Shown: in pieces, positions 7,211 to 18,941 of the stretch | How the letters are laid out: every line of letters starts with the position of its first letter | How positions within the stretch are numbered: position 1 is the first letter of the stretch | DNA from: a bacterium | Lineage (GTDB): Bacteria > Planctomycetota > UBA1135 > UBA2386 | Assembly (NCBI GenBank): GCA_030432695.1 | Contig: JAUILN010000004.1 | Span: 248,001 to 312,000 of the forward strand | DNA: 64,000 nt | Reading direction: 5' to 3' | Program-made: the position numbers and the translations under genes | Notes under the pieces: model-generated | Database searches by the model: none | What the model was told of the DNA's origin: nothing | The model's input: the letters and a program-made list of their open reading frames with translations, nothing else

Positions 7211-10200
7211 ATGGGTCTGAGCGACTCCGATCGTGAGGTCAGCGACCTCCTCGAACGCTGTCTCGACGCCGCCGAGGACGGTGACACCGCGTCGATCGAG
7301 CGGCTGCTGGAGGCCCATCCGGGCAGCGCGTCGGCGGTCCGCTCGCGGCTCGCCCTGCTGGCGCGGGCGGGCCTGTTGACGGCGCTTCCCGACCGCCCGC
7401 GACCGCCGGTCCGCCTCGGTGAGTTCCAGATCCTGCGCGAACTCGGCCACGGCGGGATGGGCGTCGTCTACCTTGCGGTCCAGGAGTCGCTCGGCCGGGA
7501 GGTCGCGTTGAAGGTCCTGCCTCGAGACCGGCAGGCTTCGGCCGCGGCGCGGAGTCGCTTCGAACGCGAGGCCACCGCGGTCGCGCGGCTGCACCACCCG
7601 TCGATCGTGCAGGTCCATGCCTACGGCGAATTCGACGGGGCGCCCTACCTGGTGATGGAGCGGATCGAGGGTGCGACCCTGGCCGAGGTGCTCGAGCAGC
7701 TCGGTGGACCGGCACCCGTCAGGCGCCGCGCCGATGTGCTTCGCGACGCGCTGTCCGCAGCGCTGCGGGCCAAGAGAGAGTCGGTCGAGCCAGCCGATGC
7801 CGAGGTGTTCCATGGCTCCTGGAGCACCGCAGTCGCCAGTGTCGCCCGGTCGATCGCGTGCGCCGTGCAGCATGCGCACGAGCGCGGGGTCCTGCACCGC
7901 GACCTCAAGCCGTCGAACGTGCTGCTCGCCGCCGACGGCAGTCTCCGGGTGATCGACTTCGGCCTGGCGCTGGCGCAGGGTGACCAGCGGCTCACGCGCA
8001 CCGGAGCGGCGCTCGGCTCGCTGCCGTACATGGCGCCCGAGCAGGTGCGGGGCGACGCCGCCGCGATCGACGCCCGCACCGACGTGTACGCACTCGGCGT
8101 GCTGCTCCACGAACTGCTGACCCTGCAGCTGCCGTTCGGCGAGGACGGCGACACCCGCGAGCGGATCCTGCGCGGCGACGCGCGGCCGGTGCTCCGGACC
8201 GCCGGTGTCCATCCCGACCTCGCGGCGGTGTGTCGGCAGGCGATGCACGTCGAACCGTCGCAGCGCTATGCCTCGGCGCGGGAGCTGGCCGACGACCTGG
8301 GTCGCTTCCTCGACGGGCAACCAGTCCTGGCGCGGCGGCCCGGTCCGACTGCTCTGCTCCAGGCCTGGGCCCGTCGCAATCCGTGGCGCAGTCTCGCCGC
8401 GGCGCTGGCGGCCACGTTGCTGGTGGTCGGGCCGACCGCGTTCGCGATCCAGGAGCGGCTCGCCGCCGGCCGCATCCGCGACGCGCTCATGGCGACCGAA
8501 CACGAGCGCGACATCGCGCTGCGCAACATCGATCGGGCGCTCACGGCCGTCGATCTTCTGGTGACCCGCAGTGCCGAACTCGATTCCGGCGGCGGGGGGC
8601 GGGCCGGCCGGGTCCGGCGCCGGTTGCTGGAAGACTCGCTGCGCTTCCTCGACGGCATCATCGCTGACGCCCCCGAGTCGCGGCGGGCACGCTTCGATCT
8701 GGCCCGAGCCCGCTCCCGCAGCGGGGCGATCCACCTCGAACTCGGCGACTCCCGAACCGCGCAGGCCGCGCTCGATCAGGCCCTCAGCGAGTTCGACGCG
8801 CTGCTGAGCGACGCCGACGACCGGGCCGGTATCCGCGTCGAGCGGGGACGCCTGCAGCTCACCCGCGCCTACGCCGCCAACCTGGCCGGCGACGCGGCGT
8901 CCCAGACGGCCGCGCTCGAGTTGGCCGTTGCCGACTTCGACGTGGTCGCACCGTTCGCCGACCTCGGCTGGGCCCTCGCCGCCGCGAAGGCCCACCTGGA
9001 CCGGGCGGTCGGGCGGGCCCGGCGCAACGACGACGGCGCGGCGCAGACCGATCTCGATGCCGCGGCCGCGATCCTCGGCGACGAGGCGCCGTCCTCCGCA
9101 CGACCCGATCAGCTCCAGGACTGGACCGCGATGCGCGCGACGCTGGAGGACGCCCGCGCGATGTCGGCCTTTCACCGCGGCGAGTTCGCGGTGGCGGCGG
9201 CGACGCTCGAAGCGGCGATCGGTTGGTTCGAGGCCGCCACGGCGCTCGACCCGACGCGGCCGACGATCCGCGACGCCTTCGCCGGGGCGCGCGCCCGCCT
9301 CGCGCTCCTGGCCCACGAGCAACGCGACTGGGAGCGGTCGCTGCCGCTGCTCGACGCGGCGATCGCGATGTACGAAGCGCTGGTTCGTGCGGAGCCGGAC
9401 GACCCGGCGCACCGCGGGCTCCTGGCGACTCTGGTCGGCTCCCGCGCGACCTCGCTGACCTATCTCGGCCGCCTCGCAGAGGCCCAGCGCGACCACGAGA
9501 ACTCGCTGCGGGAGCTCGATGCCGTGGTCACCCGCCATCCGGAGCTGCGCTCGATGCGTCGACGTCGCGGTATGGCGCTGGGCGAGTTCGCGATGTGGTT
9601 GCAGCACCATGGCGATCTGGAGGCCGCACACGCGCGGTTCGAGGCGGCGATCGCGGAGTTCCGTGCGTTGAGCGACGATCCGTCGAGCGATCCCGCGGTG
9701 GTCGCGCCACTCGCCCAGACCCTGGCGATGGGCTGCGACCTGGCGCTCGAACGCGGCGACCTCGACACCGCGTCGGCCTGGATCGACGAGGCGGTGCGGT
9801 TGAACGGCTCGCTGCGCGGCGACTCCGCGCTCCGCAACCGCATCGACCTGCTGATGATCGCTGCGCGGGTGGCGGGGCGCCGAGGCGACTGGGTCGATGC
9901 CGACCGTTGCTACGACCTTGCGGACCAGGCCGCGGCCGAACTCGTGGCTGCGGATCGCGACGATCCGAATCGGCGCGTCGTGGGTCTCACGCTCGACGTG
10001 GCGCGCGCGGCGTCGCTTGCCAGCCGCGGGGAGCCTGCCACCGCGGCGACGTTCCTGCAGCCGCGGCTCGCCGAGGCGCGCGGCCTGGCGACCGCGGGGC
10101 ATCCCATCGCCGGCCGGCTGCTCGGCCGGTGGATGCTCCTCCTGGCCGGGTTCCAGCGCGGGGCGGGTCGGAGCGACGAGGCCCGGGCGACCTTCGATGC

Positions 10201-10291
10201 GGCCGTCGCCGAGACCGGCATCACGCGCGATGACGTGGCCGATGCACCGGAACTCGCCGATCTGTTCGGGCCGTGGTCTTCGGACCGCTGA
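7211..10291 (+). CDS. Membrane-anchored Ser/Thr protein kinase with TPR sensor region
   Basis: 1026 aa. The ATG at 7211 is used because residues before it (frame open from 7133) are not kinase-like and overlap the divergent sigma gene. Kinase domain about residues 69-365: glycine loop ELGHGGMGVVYLA, invariant Lys101 (VALKVL), catalytic loop HRDLKPSN at 229-236, DFG at 249-251, and the LGSLPYMAPEQV activation segment. About 25 residues near 170-200 form an insert unlike the usual kinase. A single membrane span follows near residue 395-415 (AAALAATLLVVGPTAFAI). The remaining roughly 600 residues are Ala-rich helical TPR-like repeats outside the membrane (for example DWERSLPLLDAAIAMYEAL, LGRLAEAQRDHENSL). 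This is the Hanks-type PknB-like design common in Planctomycetota, presumably partnering with the divergent sigma factor. Confidence 0.92.
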   Translation: MGLSDSDREVSDLLERCLDAAEDGDTASIERLLEAHPGSASAVRSRLALLARAGLLTALPDRPRPPVRLGEFQILRELGHGGMGVVYLAVQESLGREVALKVLPRDRQASAAARSRFEREATAVARLHHPSIVQVHAYGEFDGAPYLVMERIEGATLAEVLEQLGGPAPVRRRADVLRDALSAALRAKRESVEPADAEVFHGSWSTAVASVARSIACAVQHAHERGVLHRDLKPSNVLLAADGSLRVIDFGLALAQGDQRLTRTGAALGSLPYMAPEQVRGDAAAIDARTDVYALGVLLHELLTLQLPFGEDGDTRERILRGDARPVLRTAGVHPDLAAVCRQAMHVEPSQRYASARELADDLGRFLDGQPVLARRPGPTALLQAWARRNPWRSLAAALAATLLVVGPTAFAIQERLAAGRIRDALMATEHERDIALRNIDRALTAVDLLVTRSAELDSGGGGRAGRVRRRLLEDSLRFLDGIIADAPESRRARFDLARARSRSGAIHLELGDSRTAQAALDQALSEFDALLSDADDRAGIRVERGRLQLTRAYAANLAGDAASQTAALELAVADFDVVAPFADLGWALAAAKAHLDRAVGRARRNDDGAAQTDLDAAAAILGDEAPSSARPDQLQDWTAMRATLEDARAMSAFHRGEFAVAAATLEAAIGWFEAATALDPTRPTIRDAFAGARARLALLAHEQRDWERSLPLLDAAIAMYEALVRAEPDDPAHRGLLATLVGSRATSLTYLGRLAEAQRDHENSLRELDAVVTRHPELRSMRRRRGMALGEFAMWLQHHGDLEAAHARFEAAIAEFRALSDDPSSDPAVVAPLAQTLAMGCDLALERGDLDTASAWIDEAVRLNGSLRGDSALRNRIDLLMIAARVAGRRGDWVDADRCYDLADQAAAELVAADRDDPNRRVVGLTLDVARAASLASRGEPATAATFLQPRLAEARGLATAGHPIAGRLLGRWMLLLAGFQRGAGRSDEARATFDAAVAETGITRDDVADAPELADLFGPWSSDR

Positions 10292-10304
10292 CGGGGCGGC
10301 GCGA

Positions 10305-13372
<3,068 letters not shown>

Positions 13373-13376
<4 letters not shown>

Positions 13377-14611
13377 CCGCCCTGTGCGGCACCGTCCGCC
13401 GGATCGTCGCCCGCTGGAGCCGCGGCGCGGCGTGGCACGCGGATCGTGGAGCCGTCTTCGAGGAGCTGCTGGCCGAGGGTCACCACCTCGCCGTGGATCC
13501 GCTCGCCGAACACCTGCACCACACCTTCGGCGGTGATCCCGGTCTCGACCGATGCGTAGCGCACGCGGTCGCGCGCCGCGCCGTCGACCACGAACAGGCC
13601 GAAGCCGCCGTCGCGCCGCACCAGCGCCTCCTCGGGCACCAGGGTCGCGCCCTCGACCGCGCCGAGGTCGACCTCGATCTGCACGAACATCCCGGGCCGC
13701 AGTCGCCGGTCGGCGTTGGGGATCTCGACCTCGACCCGGATCTGCCGCGAGGTCTCCTCGAACACCGGCGCGACCCGCAGCAGGCGGCCCTCGAAGGTCT
13801 GGCCGGGGAACGCGTCGGTGCGCACCCGCGCCGGCTGGTCCACCGAGAGCCGCGCGAAGTCGCGCTCGGTCGCGAACAGCACCGCGCGCACCGTGGCGAG
13901 GTCGACCACCTCGAGCACCGGCTCGTTGACCGCGACGGTCGCGCCCTCGTCGACGAAGCGCCGCGCCACCACCCAGTCGCCGCCCGGCTGGGGCTCGCGC
14001 TCGGTGAGCGCCGGCGCGCGGACCGTGGCGTAGGCGAGCCGCACCCGCGCCGCGGCGAGTGCCGCCTCGGCGCGCTTCACCTGCGCCTCGGCGACGTCGA
14101 CCTCGGCCTGCCGGCCGGCGAGGTCGGCCGAAGCGATGTCGAGTTCGGAGCCCGAGGCGATCCGGCTCTCCTGCAGCTCGGCGATCCGCTGGTAGGTGCT
14201 CTGTGCGATCTCGAGTGCCGAACGGGAGCGGATCACCTGCGCGCGGGCCACCGCGACCTCGGCGTCCGCCTCGGCCTCCGCCTGCTCGAACTCGTCGTCG
14301 TCGAGCCGGGCCAGCACCGCGTCCGGCGCCACGTCGTCGCCGAGGTCGACGAACAGGGCCTCGACCCGGCCCGCCGCCTTGGGCGCGACCAGGAACTGCG
14401 CGCGGGGGATCAGCGTGCCGCCGAACACCCGGCGTTCCACCAGGTCGCCGATGCGGACCGGGGCGATCTCGACGGGCGCGGCGCGGCGGGCCGCGGCGGA
14501 CCTTGCACCGCTGCCCGGATCCGGACCGGGATCACGCAGGATCCACCAGCCGGCGAGGCCGACGGTGGCGGCGGCGAGGATGGAGAGCAGATGCGAGGGG
14601 CGAAGGGGCAT
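13373..14611 (-). CDS. RND efflux periplasmic adaptor (membrane fusion protein)
   Basis: 412 aa. Start ATG 14611 is followed by an N-terminal membrane anchor ([18 protein letters not shown]). Domains in order: the first lipoyl half ([21 protein letters not shown] to [23 protein letters not shown]), an alpha-helical hairpin about residues 110-190 rich in Ala/Glu ([37 protein letters not shown]), the second lipoyl half, a beta-barrel ([41 protein letters not shown]) and a membrane-proximal domain. It bridges the RND transporter to an outer-membrane channel. The stop overlaps the pump start by four bases, so the two form one operon. The reading frame is open upstream to 14962, but that part is Arg-rich and lacks a signal. 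Confidence 0.92.
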
Positions 14612-14729
14612 GGGCGTGCCGCGCCGGACGCGGAGCGCCGAGGCTATCCGATGACCGTGGAGAAGGGAGGCGTGCACCAGGCGAGAGAGGCGCTCGCCGG
14701 CGTCTCGTGATCGGACCCCGGCGCAGCCA

Positions 14730-17315
14730 CTACTTGCCGCTGGGCTGGCGGTCCTCGGTCTTCGCGGTCGCTCCTCGCCAGGCCGCGATGACCTCGTCAC
14801 AGATCCGTCGCGCCTCCGGATCGTCCGGATTCGCGGCGAGCCAGCCGAACGCCAGCTCGCCCGCGAGCGGCAGATCGTCGATCTGCATGGCGCAGGAATA
14901 CAGCTCGCTGCGAGTCCTCGCGGGGTCCGAGGCCTCGTCGAGGAACTGCTGCGCCGCCTCACGGAACTGGCCTCGGACTTCCGAGGTCAGCTCGATCCGC
15001 TCCAACCGCAGGGCGAACACCAGGTAGACCAATTTCAGGCGCCGGGCGGTCGGCGCGATGCCGAGCAGATCCCGATCGGGTCGGATCCGGTCCAGGAGTT
15101 CGATGGCCTCGGCATAGCGCTGCTCTTGGAAGCACAGTGTGCTCGCCCTGTAGAACAGCACCGCGTCGCTGTCCTCGTCGAGGTCTGCTGGATCCGGACC
15201 CGCGGGGTTCAGCGCGGTGGCCGTCCCGCTGATCAGGCGACGCACGACGGCGGGACACACTCTCAGCGGTGTGGCGGGTAGCTTGTCCCGAAGCTGCCGC
15301 ACACCTGCGTTCACGGTCATCAGCGCGCGAAACCCTGAACCGAGATTGGGGAGCGTCGTCGGTAGCTCGCCGGTCACGAGCAGGTCCATGAGCTGATCGA
15401 CCGTGCCCGTGTAGACGTCGGTCACGATGCGTCGGAGCGCCAGGATCGCATCGGCGACCATTTCGAGTTCCGGTTCGAGGTCGACCTCGGGCACGAGATC
15501 GCGCGCGCGTTCGGCATCGCCGCGCATCATCCGGGTCAGCGCGACGTAGAACGCTGCCACCGGATCGGCGGGGAAGCGGCCGTGGAAACGCTCGGCGTCG
15601 GCCCAGGCGACCGCGCCGCCGTCGACGAGCAGCCGTAAGGAAGTCAGGATCTCGTTGCCGGCCCGGTGACCCGGGTCGAACCGCAGGCACTCCTCCACCG
15701 CCGAGAGTGCCGCTTCGACGTCGTCCGCCAGCAGGCTCCGTGCGAGGGCTGCATCCGCCGGCGCGAGGCCACCACCGGCCGCCACGCGCCGCAGTTCCGC
15801 CATCGTCTTCGAGGCCGACTCCTCCACCAGCACGGTGGTCGGATCTGCCAGCAGGAAGTCCACGACGGGGCGGTGAGGTCCCAGGTCCGTCCGCTGCTGC
15901 AGTTCCCGCAGGAGCGCGAGGGCATCCTGCCGGCGATTGCCGTCGATCAACACGCGAGCGATCGCGACGTCGACGTCCGGTTCAGGCCGGCCCTGCCCGC
16001 GCGCGATCTCGTACTGCTCGATCGCCGCGTCCCAGTCGCCGCGAGAGGCCGCGAGATGGCCCAGATCCATCGAACTCCCGGCCTGCAGCGATCGCACCCG
16101 ATCGGCCTCACGCTGTGCCGTGGCGACCGCGTCGGCGGCACGCGCCGACTCCCGCTGGGCGAGCAGCGCGAACACCAGCGCCACGGTGAGCGCCGCGGCC
16201 AGACCCGCTGCGAGTCCGCTCGGCAGCGGGTGGCGCCGGCACCACCGCACCACCTTCTCCAGGCGTCCGATCGGGCGGGCACGGACCGGCTCGCCGTCGA
16301 GGATGCGCTGGAGTTCGGCCGCCAGCTCGGCGCAGTCGCGGTAGCGCCGCGGTGGTTCCTTCTCCAGGCACGTGGCGACGACGTTGCCGAGATCCCGAGG
16401 GAGATCGCGACGGAGTTCGTCCACGCGCCGCGGCTCCCGTTCGAGTATCGCCCGCTGGAGTCCGTGGTCGCTCACCGCATCGAACGGCCGCCTGCCGGTG
16501 AGCACCTCGTACATCGTGACCCCCAGACCCCACACGTCGGTGCGGGCGTCCGTGCCGCGGCCGAGGACCTGTTCGGGTGACATGTAGAACGGGGAGCCGA
16601 TGCGATCCAGCGAGCCCGTCAGTGCCTGGTCTCCGGCTTCTTCGAGACCTGCCAGGCCGAAGTCGAGTACCACCGAGCGGCCGTCCTCGGCGACGGTCAT
16701 CAGGTTCGATGGCTTCAGGTCGCGATGGACGGCTCCTGCTCCATGGGCGAAGTGAAGCGCCTCGGCAACGTCGCGGAATCGCCGCAGCCAGGCTTCGACC
16801 GGATCGCGGGTCCACGACTCGTGCTGCGACCAGCTCCAGCCGTCGAGGTACTCCATCGCCAACCACGGCGTGCCGAGGTGTTCGCCGAACGCGTGCACCC
16901 GACACAGTCCCGGATGGGACAGAGGCGCCAGCACCCGGGCCTCGCGTTGGAAGCGGGTCCGTGCCGCGTCGCTGTGCAGCAGCTCCGCCCTGACGAACTT
17001 CAGCGCGATGCGTCGACCGAGCCTCGGGTCGAACGCCTCGTACACGATTCCCATGCCGCCCCGGCCGACCTCGCGGACCAGGACGAAGCCGCCCACTTCG
17101 TCTCCGGCTTCGGGGAGTGCGGCAGGTCGTGCGACGGCTCCGTCGTCGAACGACATCCACGATCCGCTCGCCATCAGAGGTGTCAGCACCTCGCGGAGCT
17201 CCTCCCGCTCGGCGAGGAACAGCTCGGAGTCCTCGGCGACTCCTCGGCGCTCCCGATCCCGATAGCTCTCCAATGCCGACAATGCCTCGGCGAGTTTCGC
17301 AGTCAGTCCATCCAC
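14730..17315 (-). CDS. Membrane-anchored Ser/Thr protein kinase with TPR-like C-terminal region
   Basis: 861 aa, GTG start at 17315 with AAGGAG 8 nt upstream. An N-terminal charged helix precedes the kinase domain at about 77-345: glycine loop EVGRGGMGIVYEA, Lys106, HRDLKPSN at 197-204, DFG at 218-220, and IGSPFYMSPEQVLG. A membrane span follows near 366-386 (GLAAGLAAALTVALVFALLA), then a coiled segment and about 450 residues of helical repeats (HLAASRGDWDAAIEQYEIARG, YAEAIELLDRIRPDRD) resembling TPRs. It lies 78 bp downstream of an ECF sigma-factor gene on the same strand, so sigma and kinase are probably co-transcribed. Predicted to sense envelope conditions through the TPR region and phosphorylate cytoplasmic partners, perhaps that sigma factor. 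Confidence 0.92.
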   Translation of the reverse strand: MDGLTAKLAEALSALESYRDRERRGVAEDSELFLAEREELREVLTPLMASGSWMSFDDGAVARPAALPEAGDEVGGFVLVREVGRGGMGIVYEAFDPRLGRRIALKFVRAELLHSDAARTRFQREARVLAPLSHPGLCRVHAFGEHLGTPWLAMEYLDGWSWSQHESWTRDPVEAWLRRFRDVAEALHFAHGAGAVHRDLKPSNLMTVAEDGRSVVLDFGLAGLEEAGDQALTGSLDRIGSPFYMSPEQVLGRGTDARTDVWGLGVTMYEVLTGRRPFDAVSDHGLQRAILEREPRRVDELRRDLPRDLGNVVATCLEKEPPRRYRDCAELAAELQRILDGEPVRARPIGRLEKVVRWCRRHPLPSGLAAGLAAALTVALVFALLAQRESARAADAVATAQREADRVRSLQAGSSMDLGHLAASRGDWDAAIEQYEIARGQGRPEPDVDVAIARVLIDGNRRQDALALLRELQQRTDLGPHRPVVDFLLADPTTVLVEESASKTMAELRRVAAGGGLAPADAALARSLLADDVEAALSAVEECLRFDPGHRAGNEILTSLRLLVDGGAVAWADAERFHGRFPADPVAAFYVALTRMMRGDAERARDLVPEVDLEPELEMVADAILALRRIVTDVYTGTVDQLMDLLVTGELPTTLPNLGSGFRALMTVNAGVRQLRDKLPATPLRVCPAVVRRLISGTATALNPAGPDPADLDEDSDAVLFYRASTLCFQEQRYAEAIELLDRIRPDRDLLGIAPTARRLKLVYLVFALRLERIELTSEVRGQFREAAQQFLDEASDPARTRSELYSCAMQIDDLPLAGELAFGWLAANPDDPEARRICDEVIAAWRGATAKTEDRQPSGK

Positions 17316-17393
17316 GTGCTTGCTCTCCTTCGTTCTCGAGCCGCGCCACTCGGTCGTGGCGGAGACATTCCCCGGACCCTCGCGCCGACGCCG

Positions 17394-18032
17394 TCACGCA
17401 CCGTCGAGCTGCGATGCGTCACCGCGCTGCAACACGCCGAGCCATCCCCGCAGGCGGGACATCGCGCGACGGAACCGCGAGCGAGCCTGTTCCGGGCCGA
17501 GCCCGAGCCTCGCTCCGATCTGTGACCAATCCAACTCCATCTCGAGTCGCAGCGCGACGACGTCGTGGTCGTCGGGATCCAGCAGGTCCAACGCCTCGTC
17601 GATGAGATCCTGCTGCTCGCGGCGTTCGACGGCGCCCTGTGGCGTCTCGCCGATCCGATGCGGCGATTCGCCTTTCCGCCACAGGGCGGTCTCGCTCTCG
17701 AAGCGGCGCTCGCGCGTTGGACTCCGTTTGGCGGATCGGCGGCGCGCGACGGTCCGGCCGAGCGCGCTCTGCACCGCACGCGCCAGATAGGCCCGGAGCT
17801 CGGCCCGATACCGGAAGGTCAACGCGCTACCGCGTTGCAGGATCCGCACGACGACGTCCTGCACGATGTCCCAGCTCTCGGCCTCGGCTCGGGCCTCGCC
17901 GAACAGGCGCTTGCTGACGTGGCCGCGCAGCCACTCCAACTCCTCGGAGAGGAGCCGCTCGAGCGCCTGGCGGTCGCCGGAACTCGACGCCTCGAGAAGG
18001 GCTTGGGTGTCGTCGGCGGCTGGCTCGGTCAT
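17394..18032 (-). CDS. RNA polymerase sigma-70 family (ECF) factor
   Basis: 212 aa. Sigma-2 is seen as DRQALERLLSEELEWLRGHV, ESWDIVQDVVVRIL and YRAELRAYLARAVQSALG. A basic, Arg/Ser-rich linker (RRRSAKRSPTRERR) follows. Sigma-4 is DEALDLLDPDDHDVVALRLE and DWSQIGARLGLGPEQARSRF. It is the first gene of a two-gene unit with the kinase at 14730-17315. A CACAAT hexamer lies 9 nt before the ATG. Its targets cannot be inferred here. The sigma-2/sigma-4 spacing is slightly long because of the basic linker. Confidence 0.88.
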   Translation of the reverse strand: MTEPAADDTQALLEASSSGDRQALERLLSEELEWLRGHVSKRLFGEARAEAESWDIVQDVVVRILQRGSALTFRYRAELRAYLARAVQSALGRTVARRRSAKRSPTRERRFESETALWRKGESPHRIGETPQGAVERREQQDLIDEALDLLDPDDHDVVALRLEMELDWSQIGARLGLGPEQARSRFRRAMSRLRGWLGVLQRGDASQLDGA

Positions 18033-18041
18033 CGCTCCGGC

Positions 18042-18047
18042 ATTGTG
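18042..18047 (-). promoter_or_regulatory. Candidate -10-like hexamer CACAAT before the sigma gene
   Basis: CACAAT on the minus strand is 9 nt upstream of the ATG at 18032. This is the spacing seen for TAnnCT hexamers before other genes here, but the hexamer itself fits the TAnnnT consensus less well. Confidence 0.25.
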
Positions 18048-18115
18048 CCGGATCGGGCGTGTGACTCCAAGCTGCCGACGCTACCGACTGAACCGAGCCG
18101 TCGACCCTACGCGCA

Positions 18116-18740
18116 TCACTCGATGGTGATCATCCAGGGCGAACTGACGACCAGGCCCAGTCGATTGTTGTTGTTCGGGAGGAGCGCTTGCGCGGAGAAG
18201 TCCGTCGTGCCGTTCGACGTGAACGAATCGACGGCGATCGGCGACCGGGCCGGATTGGCTCCGAGCCATTGCTGGATCTGCTGGGGTGTACTGCCGGGCA
18301 CCCAGGTCCAACGGACCCCCTGCGGCAGCTGCTCTCGAAGTGTCACGAACCGCACGTTCCCTGCGACCACGATCGGTGCGACCGACACGATCGCCATCCG
18401 GTTGTTGTTGGCCAGGGTGATGGCCGTCTGCCTGTCGACTCCGACGTCGATGTCCCAGGGGCGGTAGATCGGATTCGCGGGGTTCGAGTTGGCCGTGCAG
18501 GCTCGCACCGTCTCGAGACGTCGGGAGAACGGGTCGTAGGAGCTGACGTCGAGCGGGCGGGCGCCATTCGCGCGCCATTGCTGGATCTCGGCGAGGAGAC
18601 CTCCCGGGCTGCCTCCGTATCGCCACCAACACATGGGCTCGCGCGCATGGCCGGTTGATGGGCATGTTCGCGGTCTGAGCGAAGGCGGACGCCGTCAGGG
18701 CGGCGCCGGCCAGGAAGGTGTGCAACGAGAGTTGCGGCAT
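18116..18740 (-). pseudogene. Frameshifted secreted protein (possible BTRD1-like repeat)
   Basis: The start ATG at 18740 has a GAGG Shine-Dalgarno sequence and encodes a clear signal peptide (LHTFLAGAALTASAFAQT) followed by NMPINRPCAR. The sensible continuation is in another frame from about 18640 on (PMCWWRYGGSPGGLLAEIQ ... VVSSPWMITIE, stop 18116). The whole span is 625 nt, one more than 208 codons, so one extra base (or loss of one GC unit in the GCGCGCG run near 18640-18650) explains it. The mature part repeats a helix plus ANGARPLDVSSY / NNNRMAIVSVAP / ANPARSPIAVDS pattern that recalls bacterial tandem-repeat (BTRD1-like) units; that assignment is tentative. It is either a decayed gene, a sequencing error or a programmed shift. 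Confidence 0.65.
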
Positions 18741-18941
18741 CTTCTCTTCCTCTCGGTTGCGTGCCGCGTGCACGCGCACCTCCAGGAACCCGATCCGACT
18801 CACACGCGGCCGGCGCGATCCGCGACTTTCTCGCCGCGTTCGGGCGGTTGCGAACAACGAGAATCCCGACCGGTTCCGATCCCGCTGGGGTTGTCCGGCA
18901 GCCGTCGATCGAACCGGCGGCTACCGCAACCGAACGACACG

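Noticed and set aside
6485-10102. Very long antisense frame opposite the kinase gene (1,205 codons)
   Set aside because: Only its C-terminal 237 codons (6485-7198) are a real protein. The rest is Arg/Pro/Gly-rich shadow coding of the strong kinase frame, as expected at high G+C.
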